A program made the translations under genes and the position numbers. Shown here in pieces: positions 39,123 through 47,071 of a stretch of 64,000 nucleotides of DNA. Location of the stretch: assembly GCA_016713535.1 (NCBI GenBank), contig JADJOY010000025.1, forward strand, positions 117,043 to 181,042, read 5' to 3'. Each line of letters starts with the position of its first letter. Positions within the stretch are counted from its first letter, which is position 1. The notes under the pieces are model-generated. The model was not told the DNA's origin. It worked only from the letters and a program-made list of their open reading frames with translations, and searched no databases. Source of the stretch: Deltaproteobacteria bacterium. GTDB lineage: Bacteria; JADJOY01.

Positions 39123-39974
39123 ATGCCGATCGCGAACCTCGCCGACAAGACCTGCCTCATCACCGGAGCCGCGAGCGGCATCGGCCGCGCCGTCGCGCTC
39201 GCCGCGGCGCAACGGGGCGCCGTGCTCTACCTGACCGACCGCTCCGAGGCGGCGCTCGGCGCGTTGGTCGAGACGATCCGCGCGAGCGGGCGCGGCCGCG
39301 TCGCCTTGCACCAGGCCTTCGACATCACCGATCTCGCCGCGGTGCGCGCCTTCGCCGACGCCGTCCATACCCAGACCGACGCCGTCGACGTGGTGATGAA
39401 CATCGCCGGCATCGCGATCTGGGGGCCTGTCGAGAAGCTCGAGCACCGCCACTGGCAGCGCGCCATCGACGTGAACCTGATGGGGCCGATCCACGTGATC
39501 GAGTGCTTCGTGCCGAACATGGTGCGCGCCCGGCGCGGCGGACACCTGGTGAACGTGTCGTCGGCGGCGGGTCTCTTCGGGCTGCCGTGGCACGGCCCGT
39601 ACAGCGCCAGCAAGTTCGGGCTGCGCGGGATCTCCGAGGTGCTGCGCTTCGACCTCGCTCGCCACCGCATCGGCGTCAGCCTGGTGTGCCCGGGCGCGGT
39701 CAACACCGGGCTCGTGAACACGGTCGAGGTGGTCGGAGTCGACATGGACACCCCCGAGGCCCGGAAGCTCAAGGGACTCTTCGTGAAGCACGCTGTGCCC
39801 CCTGAGCGCGCCGCCGAGGCGATCCTGCGCGCGGTCGCGACCGGCCGCTACCTCGTCTTCACCTCGCCAGACATCCGCCTCGGCTACTGGTTCCAGCGCA
39901 AGTTCGCATGGCCGTACGAGTGGGTGATGCGGCTGATGAACGATCAATTCCAGCGCGTGATGAAGCGCCCGTGA
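39123..39974 (+). CDS. Short-chain dehydrogenase/reductase
   Basis: This 283-aa classical SDR uses NAD(P)H. TGAASGIG (residues 14-21) binds the cofactor, NIAG (93-96) follows, then catalytic Ser in VNVSSAAG and YSASK with Tyr160 and Lys164. The C-terminus is long and partly hydrophobic (YLVFTSPDIRLGYWFQRKFA, PYEWVMRLMNDQ), as in retinol-dehydrogenase-like or lipid-acting SDRs that touch membranes. The stop overlaps the GTG start of the alpha/beta hydrolase (GTGA at 39971-39974), so the two are co-translated and probably act on the same hydrophobic substrate. Confidence 0.92.
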   Translation: MPIANLADKTCLITGAASGIGRAVALAAAQRGAVLYLTDRSEAALGALVETIRASGRGRVALHQAFDITDLAAVRAFADAVHTQTDAVDVVMNIAGIAIWGPVEKLEHRHWQRAIDVNLMGPIHVIECFVPNMVRARRGGHLVNVSSAAGLFGLPWHGPYSASKFGLRGISEVLRFDLARHRIGVSLVCPGAVNTGLVNTVEVVGVDMDTPEARKLKGLFVKHAVPPERAAEAILRAVATGRYLVFTSPDIRLGYWFQRKFAWPYEWVMRLMNDQFQRVMKRP

Positions 39975-40922
39975 GCGCGCGAGCGAAGCGCGGGCCCGCG
40001 AGCCCGCCGGCGGACATCTTCGGCACCGGCCACGAGACCGCGATCGCGGGGACCACCATCACGTGGGGCGAGATGGGCGCGGGCCCACCGCTGGTGCTGA
40101 TCCACGGCATCCAGGACTCGCATCGCACCTGGCGACGGGTGGCGCCGCTCCTCGCACCGCACTTCCGGGTGCTGATGGTGGACCTGCCGGGGCACGGCTA
40201 CTCGGGCCGGCCCGACGCGCCCTACACGCTGCCCTGGTTCGCGAGCGCGCTCGCCGACTGGATGGAGGCGATCGGCGTCGCCAAGGCGCACTTCTGCGGT
40301 CACTCCTACGGCGGCGGGGTGGCGCAGTGGATGCTGCTCGAGCACCGCGTCCGGGTCGACCGGCTTGCGCTGGTGGCGGCGGGCGGGCTCGGGCGCGGAG
40401 TGGCTCCGGGGATGCGGATCGCCACGTTCCCGGTGCTCGGTCCGCTCATCACGCCGCTCGTCATGCGCGCGGCGCTTCCTGCGGCGGTGCGGCTGGCGCC
40501 GGCGATGTTCGGCCACATGGAGCCCGAGGAGCAGGAGCGCTTCATCGCCATGGCGCGGGATCCCCGGCTCCGAGCGCGCGTTCGAGCGCACCGTGGGTGG
40601 CGTCATCAACCTCTTCGGCCAGTACATGCAGACCCGGCACCGCGCCCAGGAAGTGGAGGAGATGCCGCCGATCGCGCTCTTCTGGGGAGCCAAGGACCCG
40701 GTCATCCCGCTCCGCCACGGACGCGACGCGGTGGCCCGCTCCGAGGGCATGACCCTCACGGTCTACGAGAGGGTCGGTCACTTCGTGCACCTCGACGCCC
40801 CCGAGCGGTTCGCCGCCGACCTCACCGCGTTCCTGCTCGACCCCGCGCGCAAACCTGCCCGGCTTCGTCCGCCCTCGCGGAGGTCACGCCTCGCCGACCT
40901 GCTCGCCCCGCGCAAGCGCTGA
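39971..40922 (+). CDS. Alpha/beta hydrolase (one frameshift)
   Basis: GTG 39971 lies inside the SDR stop. PPLVLIHGIQDSHRTWRRVA is the oxyanion region and GHSYGGG contains nucleophile Ser112. A shift near 40565 then interrupts the cap domain after FIAMARDP. In the next frame INLFGQYMQTRHRAQEVEEM, PIALFWGAKDPVIPL (catalytic Asp) and YERVGHFVHLDAPERFAADL (catalytic His) complete the triad, ending at 40922. The corrected protein is about 317 aa, normal for epoxide-hydrolase/esterase-like members. The unshifted frame would run on 1.1 kb in meaningless sequence. Substrate is unknown; context suggests a lipid or aromatic ester. Confidence 0.85.
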
Positions 40923-40958
40923 GCGCCGCGGCGCTTCAGACGGACGCGCGAGATTCGG

Positions 40959-40993
40959 CCGGAGGGGCGTGCGTGGCATGCCCGGCGATACGC
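40959..40993. repeat. Partial REPIN-like arm
   Basis: CCGGAGGGGCGTGCGTGGCA then TGCCCGGCGATACGC matches the left arm of the dispersed element (GGAGGG, inner palindrome, CGATACGC) with a few changes. No right arm is recognised in the 80 bp that follow. Confidence 0.5.
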
Positions 40994-41074
40994 AAGGCCG
41001 CGGCACCGCCGAACGCGCAGATCCCAGCAGGACGGCGCTGCTGCGGCCTGTGCGGGCGTGAACCCCGCCCGCCC

Positions 41075-41938
41075 CTACTTCTTCGTCGCGGCGGGCTTCT
41101 TCGCAGCTGCGGCTGCAGCGGGCTTCTTGACCGCCGCGGGCTTCTTCGCCGCGGTCGCCGCGGCCGGCTTCTTCGCGGCAGCGGGCTTCTTGGCCGGCGC
41201 GGCGCTGGCCTTGCTCGCCGCCGCGGCCTTGGGGGCGGCCGCCTTCGCGCTGCTCTTGCCGGCCTTGCGATCCCAGAAGCGCCGGATGTGCTCGGTCGCG
41301 TCCGGGGTCTCGCTCTCGCCGTCGGGGTGGTCGACCTTGACCTTGCCCATGCGCCGCGCGGCGGTGTAGGCGAGCTCGCGCAGCCGCGGGTTGCGCGATC
41401 CGATCGAGATCAGCGCGATGTTCATGGCGTCGCGGGTGAAGTTGGGGGCGCCGTGGATCGTCGACTCGATGCGCTCGATCTCACGGGTGAGCTGCGCGTC
41501 CGAGAGCACCGGGTCGCGGCTCGCCAGCTCGCCCAGGATCATCCAGCCCGCGCGACCCAGCCACTCGTCCTTGGAGCGGGTCCACGCCGCGACGCGGTCG
41601 CGCGCGTGGCGGCTGCGCGCGGCGAGCTTGGTCGCGAACGCGTCCGCCAATGGGTAATACCGGATCGCCGACGCCCACCGGTCGAGGTCGGCCGGGCTGA
41701 TGCGCTGCGGATCGGCGACCTGCACCGCGAGGATGCGCGCGTCGATGTTGCCGGTGCGCCAGAGCTCCAGCGCGAGCTCGTGGTTGGTGCCGACCTGCTT
41801 GCGAAACTTCTCGAGGTCCGCGGGACTGATACCGAAGAGCGGCTCGGTCGCGCCGCGTTTGCGGTGGGTCGCGCGATTTGGCTCCGTCCCCATCGACGCC
41901 AGCGTCTTCATGATCTGCGCGACGTTCGGCTTCGGCAT
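41075..41938 (-). CDS. AlkD-like DNA alkylation repair protein with histone-H1-like Lys/Ala tail
   Basis: This 287-aa protein starts at ATG 41938. Residues 1-225 form the HEAT-like helical repeats of the AlkD/DNA alkylation repair family: FRKQVGTNHELALELWRTGN, IDARILAVQVADPQRISPAD, SRHARDRVAAWTRSKDEWLG and FTRDAMNIALISIGSRNPRL. AlkD enzymes remove N3- and N7-alkylpurines by wrapping the DNA. Residues 228-287 are a low-complexity tail of AAKKPAA-type units, like histone H1 or AlgP/HU-tail proteins, which bind DNA without sequence preference. The fusion is unusual and may raise DNA affinity. Tail repeats give a compositionally odd segment at 41075-41260. Confidence 0.82.
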   Translation of the reverse strand: MPKPNVAQIMKTLASMGTEPNRATHRKRGATEPLFGISPADLEKFRKQVGTNHELALELWRTGNIDARILAVQVADPQRISPADLDRWASAIRYYPLADAFATKLAARSRHARDRVAAWTRSKDEWLGRAGWMILGELASRDPVLSDAQLTREIERIESTIHGAPNFTRDAMNIALISIGSRNPRLRELAYTAARRMGKVKVDHPDGESETPDATEHIRRFWDRKAGKSSAKAAAPKAAAASKASAAPAKKPAAAKKPAAATAAKKPAAVKKPAAAAAAKKPAATKK

Positions 41939-42002
41939 CCCGGCTCTCTCCCTGTACATGTTGGTCCGGACCGGCTGGTGGAGTTGCGCCGCGAGGCGCG
42001 CC

Positions 42003-43811
42003 TCAAGGCGCGGCCTCGACCGCGGTGGTCCCGGGGCCCGAGCCCAGAATTCTAGCGCGAATTCGTACTTTTGCCGCCCCCCCCACGCCGCGGGCGTCCG
42101 AGGCGGCATCCCACGACGAGCCGCGCCGCACCAACACCTGCGCGTCGGACCACGGCTCCTCGACCGCCACGGTGTATCCGCGCTTCACCAGCGCGGTCGC
42201 CGTTTCCTCCGAAAAACCCCGCGATTCCAGGCGTAAACGATCGGGCACCGCTTGGTGGTGAAGGCGCGGCAGGGCGAGCGCGTCGCGCGCCGCGAGCCCC
42301 CGATCGGCGAGCGCCACGAGCACCTGGAACACCGTGCTCACGATCCGCGGCCCACCCGGTGAGCCGAGCACCGCGAACGGCTCGCCGCGCTCGTCGAACA
42401 CCAGCGTGGGCGTCATGCTCGAGAGCGGCCGCTTGCCGGGCTCGACGCTGTTCGCGGCGCCGCCCACCAGCCCGTAAACATTCGGCGAGGCGAGCCCGAG
42501 GCTGAAGTCGTCCATCTCGTCGTTGAGGACGATGCCGAAGCCGGGCACGGTGACACCCGAGCCGAAGCTGGTGTTGATGCTGAGCGTCATGCTGGCGAGG
42601 TTGCCCGCGGCGTCGGCGACGCTGATGTGCGAGGTGTGGTCGCCCCCCGTGAGCGGCGCGGTGGCGGCGGGCGTGGGCGGCACCGCGGCGAAACCGAGCG
42701 CGGCGCGGATCGCCGCGGCGGTGCGGTCGGCGTGCGCGGGGCTGGTGAGCTCGGCGACCGGCACGTCGACGAAGTCGGGATCGCCGAGCGCCGCGATCCG
42801 ATCGGCGAAGGCGTGGCGCAGGGGCTCGGCGAGCGCCGCGAGGTGCTCGGTGGTGCCGGGCGCGCCCTGCGCGCCCGCCGCGCCGAGCCGCTCCCACACC
42901 GCGAGCATCTGCGCCAGCAGCACGCCGCCCGAGCTCGGCGGCCCCATGCTCACCACGCGCAATCCGCGATAGCGGCCCTCCACGGGCGCGCGCCACACGG
43001 GTCGATACCCGCGCAGGTCGTCGCGGCTCAGCACCCCGCCCTGGCGCGCCACCTCCTCGACCATCGCCGCAGCGATCGGACCGTCGTAGAAGGCGCGCGG
43101 GCCGTCGCTCGCGAGCAGCGCCATCGTGTGCGCGAGGTCGCGCTGCACCAGGCGGCCGCCGCGCGGGCGAGGCGCGCCGCCGTCGAGGAAGATCGCGGCT
43201 GTGGCCGGGAAGCGCGCGAGCAGGCTCTTGCGCGCCACGAGCCGCTCGGCGAGGCGCGCGTCGATCTCGTAGCCGCCCGCGGCGAGCCGCCGGGCCGGCT
43301 CGATCGCACGCGCGAGCGGCGCACTACCGAAGCGGCGCAGGATCTCGTCGAGACCGGCGACCTCGCCAGGCACGGCCACCGCCAGGCCGCCGTCCTGGAG
43401 CAGCTCGGGATCGCCCTTCGCGGCGAGGGCCGCGGCGTCGATCGCCGCGGGCGCGGTCTCGCGGAAGTCGAGGGTCTCGACGCGATCGCTGCCCGCGCGC
43501 CGATACACCAGGAAGCCGCCGCCCCCGAGCCCCGACGAGTGCGGCTGCACGACCGCGAGCACCAGCGCCGCGGTGACCGCCGCGTCGGCGGCATTGCCGC
43601 CCGCTTCGAGCACCGCGAGCGCGGCGGCGGTGGCCTCGGGATTGGCGGTCGCGACCGCGGCCTCGCCCGCCGCCGCGTCGGGGCCGTTACCCTGCGGCCC
43701 GCGCCTGCCCGGACACGAGACCACGCAAGCCGCGATCAGGCACGGCACCACCCAGCGGAGTCGCCGGACCAGAGGGGAGCGGTTCCACGTCAGCACGGTG
43801 GTCCTCTTCAC
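42003..43811 (-). CDS. ggt: Gamma-glutamyltransferase (Ntn hydrolase), lipoprotein-like
   Basis: This 602-aa protein (ATG 43811) hydrolyses or transfers the gamma-glutamyl group of glutathione outside the cytoplasm. The leader ends in ACVVSC, a possible lipobox. AAVATANPEATAAALAVLEA and HSSGLGGGGFLVY open the large subunit. GGDHTSHISVAD contains Thr393, matching the autocatalytic Thr391 of the E. coli enzyme (TTHYSVVD). SINTSFGSGVTVPGFGIVLN, LNDEMDDF and PGKRPLSSMTPTLVF are typical of the small subunit. Length is normal and all key motifs are present. It is divergent from the TPR gene with 30 bp between starts, so the two share a control region. Confidence 0.93.
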   Translation of the reverse strand: MKRTTVLTWNRSPLVRRLRWVVPCLIAACVVSCPGRRGPQGNGPDAAAGEAAVATANPEATAAALAVLEAGGNAADAAVTAALVLAVVQPHSSGLGGGGFLVYRRAGSDRVETLDFRETAPAAIDAAALAAKGDPELLQDGGLAVAVPGEVAGLDEILRRFGSAPLARAIEPARRLAAGGYEIDARLAERLVARKSLLARFPATAAIFLDGGAPRPRGGRLVQRDLAHTMALLASDGPRAFYDGPIAAAMVEEVARQGGVLSRDDLRGYRPVWRAPVEGRYRGLRVVSMGPPSSGGVLLAQMLAVWERLGAAGAQGAPGTTEHLAALAEPLRHAFADRIAALGDPDFVDVPVAELTSPAHADRTAAAIRAALGFAAVPPTPAATAPLTGGDHTSHISVADAAGNLASMTLSINTSFGSGVTVPGFGIVLNDEMDDFSLGLASPNVYGLVGGAANSVEPGKRPLSSMTPTLVFDERGEPFAVLGSPGGPRIVSTVFQVLVALADRGLAARDALALPRLHHQAVPDRLRLESRGFSEETATALVKRGYTVAVEEPWSDAQVLVRRGSSWDAASDARGVGGAAKVRIRARILGSGPGTTAVEAAP

Positions 43812-43841
43812 GGCGAGCCCGAGAGCCCTCGAAGGTTACCC

Positions 43842-45089
43842 ATGCGAATCCATCCTCGTCCTGTTCGTGGGCTCGCCGCGCCGATCTGGCCGCTCGTGCT
43901 CGTGCTCCTCGCCGTGCTGGTGGGCGGCGCGCGCCTCGCGGCGGCCGCGGCGCCGCCCGCACTCTCCGCCGAGCTCGAGGCGGCGCTGCGCGCCGGCATC
44001 GACGCCAACTTCGCCGGCGACTTCGACTCCGCCGCTCGTCACTTCGGGGCCGCGCGCCAGCTCGCGCCCGACCATCCGGCGCCCGCCTTCTTCGCGGTCA
44101 CCACGCTGTTCTGGCGGATCGAGCTCGACTCCACCGAGACGCGCCACGACGACGCGATCCGCGCCGGCATCGAGCGCGCGGTGGAGCTCGCCGAGCGGCG
44201 CCTCGAGGCCGACCCCGACGACGCCGAGGCGCTCGCATGGGGCGGCCAGGCGCTCAGCTACACGAGCCGCCGCGAGGCCCAGCTCGGGCGCTACTACTCC
44301 GCCGGCAGCACCGGCGAGCGCGCGCGCAAGTGGCTCGACCGCTCGCTCGCCCTCGCCCCCGGCTACCCCGAGCCGAAGCCCGCACTCGGCGCCTACCTCT
44401 ACTTCTCCGACCTGGCACCGCGCGCGCTCAAGTGGCTGAGCTTCCTGTGGTTCGTGCCGAAAGGTGACGCGAAGCGGGGGCTCGACCTCCTCGAGGAAGC
44501 GGCTACCAGCGACGGCCTCGGCCAGCTCGGCTCGCGCTACGCCCTGGCGAAGATCCTGACGCGCTTCGAGCCGGCGCGGCGCGACGAGGCCGTGCGCCTG
44601 ATCCAGGGCCTCCACGAGCGCTTCCCGTCCAACGCGGTCCTCCACCTCGACCTGATCCGCGCGCTGGCCGAGCGCGGCGACCTCGAGCGCGCCACGCGCG
44701 AGGCGAACGAGGTGCGGTCGCGCGCGGCCGAAGGGGTGCAAACCTACGACGCTCGCACTCCGGTCGCGGCGTCGCTGTGGCAGGCGCGCGCCGCGCTCCT
44801 GGCCGGAAACGCCGAGGCGGCCGACACCCAGCTCGCGAGCCTCGACGGTACGGCGCTCGGCCGGCTGGCGTGGGCGCCCGCGTGGCACGGGCTGATGGTG
44901 GGTCAGCTTCACGACGTGCGTGGCGAGCGCGACGCCGCGATCGCCGCCTATCAGCGGGTCATCGACCTCGACGGCGCGGGGCGCGACGTGCTGACCCAGA
45001 CGCTCGCCCGCAACTACCTCGAAGCGCCGTGGCAAGCGCCGGGGAACGCCGCCGACGTCGCGACGAGCGCTCCAGCGCCGGCTCGGTAG
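43842..45089 (+). CDS. Exported TPR-repeat protein
   Basis: This 415-aa protein starts at ATG 43842 with a signal peptide (PIWPLVLVLLAVLVGGARLA). Several TPR units follow: IDANFAGDFDSAARHFGAAR, AVELAERRLEADPDDAEAL, ERARKWLDRSLALAPGYPEP, DAKRGLDLLEEAATSDGLGQ, EAVRLIQGLHERFPSNAVLH and GERDAAIAAYQRVIDLDGAG. It is probably a periplasmic scaffold; the partner is unknown. It is divergent from ggt. Twenty-odd bases after its stop the DNA enters a REPIN-like element. Confidence 0.82.
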   Translation: MRIHPRPVRGLAAPIWPLVLVLLAVLVGGARLAAAAAPPALSAELEAALRAGIDANFAGDFDSAARHFGAARQLAPDHPAPAFFAVTTLFWRIELDSTETRHDDAIRAGIERAVELAERRLEADPDDAEALAWGGQALSYTSRREAQLGRYYSAGSTGERARKWLDRSLALAPGYPEPKPALGAYLYFSDLAPRALKWLSFLWFVPKGDAKRGLDLLEEAATSDGLGQLGSRYALAKILTRFEPARRDEAVRLIQGLHERFPSNAVLHLDLIRALAERGDLERATREANEVRSRAAEGVQTYDARTPVAASLWQARAALLAGNAEAADTQLASLDGTALGRLAWAPAWHGLMVGQLHDVRGERDAAIAAYQRVIDLDGAGRDVLTQTLARNYLEAPWQAPGNAADVATSAPAPAR

Positions 45090-45126
45090 CGCCGCTCGAG
45101 CGCGACCCCGCTGGACACGAACGACC

Positions 45127-45280
45127 CGGAGGGTCGCGCGTCGCGCGACCGCCGATACGCGAGGACGTCCCATCGACGAGATCGTCGATCCCTGTACGGC
45201 CTGGATCGAACAGGAATCAGCGACGTCACCGAGGCACACGCCTGCCCGTATCGCCGGGCACGCGACGCGTGCCCCTCCCC
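45127..45280. repeat. Complete REPIN-like element (inverted palindromic arms)
   Basis: Left arm 45127-45160 (CGGAGGGTCGCGCGTCGCGC then GACCGCCGATACGC) and right arm 45247-45280 (CGTATCGCCGGGCACGCGAC then GCGTGCCCCTCCCC) are imperfect inverted copies around an 86-bp spacer. The spacer contains ATCGTCGATCCCTGTACGGC. Each arm is itself palindromic. Related copies are at 46899-47051, 37230-37380, 57539-57620 and 40959-40993. Confidence 0.8.
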
Positions 45281-45315
45281 GCTCGCGATCGAAGGGCTGG
45301 AGCGCGCCCGCGCCG

Positions 45316-45672
45316 TCAGCGAGCGAGGTGCGCGAGCGGCACCCAGCCCTCGCCGCCGCGCTCGCTCCGCACCCACGCCCAGCCCGCCAGCTCGCTCTCG
45401 ATCGTCACGCGCTCGTCCACGTCCACGTCGAGCTCGCGCGCGGTGTAGTCGCAGAGCGCGCGGCCGCGTGCGCCCTCGATCGCGAGCGCCTCGATCGGCA
45501 CCCAGCCGCTCTTCCCGCTCGGCGCCGTGGCCCACATCCAGCCCACGAACTGGTCGTCGCGCCGTCCCAGGACCAGCTCGTCGCCGGCGGCGAAGCCGAT
45601 CGGGTCCGTGTACTGGGCGCGGTAGCGCTCGATCACCCGCGCCACGGCGCTCGCGTGCTCGCCCGCGCTCAC
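45316..45672 (-). CDS. Tandem SH3-domain small protein
   Basis: This 118-aa protein contains two SH3-like barrels of about 50 residues: RYRAQYTDPIGFAAGDELVL with WMWATAPSGKSGWVPIEAL, then RALCDYTARELDVDVDERVT with WAWVRSERGGEGWVPLAHL. Each has the ALYDY-like start, the WxW pair and the GWVP signature of eukaryotic-type SH3 domains. It has no signal peptide. The GTG start at 45672 overlaps the TGA of the upstream hydrolase gene, so translation is coupled. It may bind Pro-rich or other peptides; its link to a secreted hydrolase is unexplained. Confidence 0.8.
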   Translation of the reverse strand: MSAGEHASAVARVIERYRAQYTDPIGFAAGDELVLGRRDDQFVGWMWATAPSGKSGWVPIEALAIEGARGRALCDYTARELDVDVDERVTIESELAGWAWVRSERGGEGWVPLAHLAR

Positions 45673-46837
45673 AGCGCTTCGCGATAGAGGTCGACGTTGG
45701 GCTGGAACACGCCCTGAATGCGCGCGACCTCGCTGGTACCCGACTCCGCGCAGTGGAGCCCCTCCTCGAGCACCGCGGTGGTCGCGTGGTTCATGATCGC
45801 CACACCCGTGCTCCACGCGAGGTACGGGTCGTCGGCGTCGCGCGGATCGGTGCAGCCGCGGAAGAGCGCCCCCGCCGCCTGGCCGAAGATCCCGCCGATG
45901 CCGTTGTCGGTGATGATATCGAGCAGGTCGATGTTGGGATCGTTGGGCGCCCGCAGCCCGCACAGGCTCGAGCCCACCAGGTGATCGGAGCGCGCGATCA
46001 GGACGCTGCGCTTCCTCGGCTCGGCGGCGTTCCACTGCGCCTCCTCGCCGGGTCGTCCGTCACCGAAGTCCTGGGTACCGCGGATGAAGAGCGTCGAGAG
46101 CGGGCGCGTGGGCGGAGCGCCGGTACCGCCGGCGATCGGGATCAGGACCTGCGCGATGTCCCCGAGCAGGCTCGCCGCCGCGCCGCCCGCGCTGTGGCCG
46201 GTGGCACCCTGGCGGGACGTGTCGACGTGACCGGCGAGGAAAGCGATGTCGCCGCTCGGATTCTGGAACTCGGCGAACACGCGCCGCGCGTCACCGACCT
46301 GATCGGGCGGGAAGTTCGCGAAGGTCACGAGGTCCTTGAACTCGATGCCCGGGTGATCGGACGCGACCACCACGAAGCCGCGGCTCGCCCAGTGGGTGAC
46401 GTTCTCGAGGTTCTGGGTGCGGAAGCCCGCCGTGCCGTGGATGAAGTCGACGATCGGGTACGGGCCGCTCGAGGTGTCGAGCGGCAGGTCGCGGAAGCAC
46501 GCGCACACCTGCAGCGGATTCTGATCCTCGGGAACCTTGCCCCGATCCTTCTCGGGGATGTGATCGCGTACGTCGTAGACCACCGGATCGCGGCCCTTCT
46601 GGCTGCCCGGGACCGCCGGAAACCAGACCTCGGTGCGGATGCCGCCGAGCGTCGTGGTGAGCGCGCCGACCGGCCACGGGCCGGGCTGGCCGGATCCTTG
46701 GGGCGCGCCCGCAACACCTGGCCGCTACAGCTCTCGACGATGTTGGCGTCGCCGGAGTCGGCGCAGGCGGTGGTGAGCACGAGCGCCACGAGCGAAACGA
46801 ACGCGAGCGTCTTGCGAGCGCGGAGCGGCACGAGCAT
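45669..46837 (-). CDS. Secreted alpha/beta hydrolase, lipoprotein (one frameshift near 5' end)
   Basis: ATG 46837 gives MLVPLRARKTLAFVSLVALV ending in lipobox TAC. A shift near 46700 separates it from the main frame. The catalytic domain follows: GPYPIVDFIHGTAGFRTQNL (oxyanion HG), FVVVASDHPGIEF, HVDTSRQGATGHSAGGAAAS with the nucleophile Ser in GHSAGG, STLFIRGTQDFGD (Asp) and RSDHLVGSSLC (His region). This is the pattern of platelet-activating-factor-acetylhydrolase / dienelactone-hydrolase-like lipases and plastic-degrading-type cutinases. Corrected length is about 389 aa. It overlaps the SH3 gene. Substrate is not known. Confidence 0.8.
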
Positions 46838-46898
46838 GAGGCCTCCCGGAATCGGATGCGCCCCGAGTGTAGCCGCCGCCGAACCGACTCGAACGGTT

Positions 46899-47051
46899 CG
46901 GAGGGTCGCGCGTTGCGCGACCGCCGATACGCGACGACGAACCGTCGACGAGATCGTCGATCGCTGTACGGCCTGGATCGAACCGAGACCAGCGACCTCG
47001 CCGATGCACGCGCCTGCCCGTCTCGCCGGGCGCGCGGCGCGCGCCCCTCCC
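46899..47051. repeat. Complete REPIN-like element, second copy
   Basis: Left arm 46899-46932 (CGGAGGGTCGCGCGTTGCGC then GACCGCCGATACGC), spacer with GACGAGATCGTCGATCGCTG then TACGGCCTGGATCGAAC, right arm 47019-47051 (CGTCTCGCCGGGCGCGCGGC then GCGCGCCCCTCCC). It has the same orientation and nearly the same spacer as 45127-45280, lying on the other side of the hydrolase gene. Confidence 0.8.
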
Positions 47052-47071
47052 GGCCGAGCCGCGCCGCTGGC

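Noticed and set aside
39908-42055. A 715-codon frame extending the alpha/beta hydrolase through 42 kb.
   Set aside because: After about 40565 the hydrolase motifs continue in a different frame and the rest is antisense to the AlkD-like gene.
42627-45089. A long plus-strand frame opposite the gamma-glutamyltransferase gene leading into the TPR protein.
   Set aside because: Its first 1.2 kb is antisense to a well-conserved ggt gene and has Arg/His-rich composition typical of GC-rich shadow frames; the TPR protein has its own start with a signal peptide at 43842.
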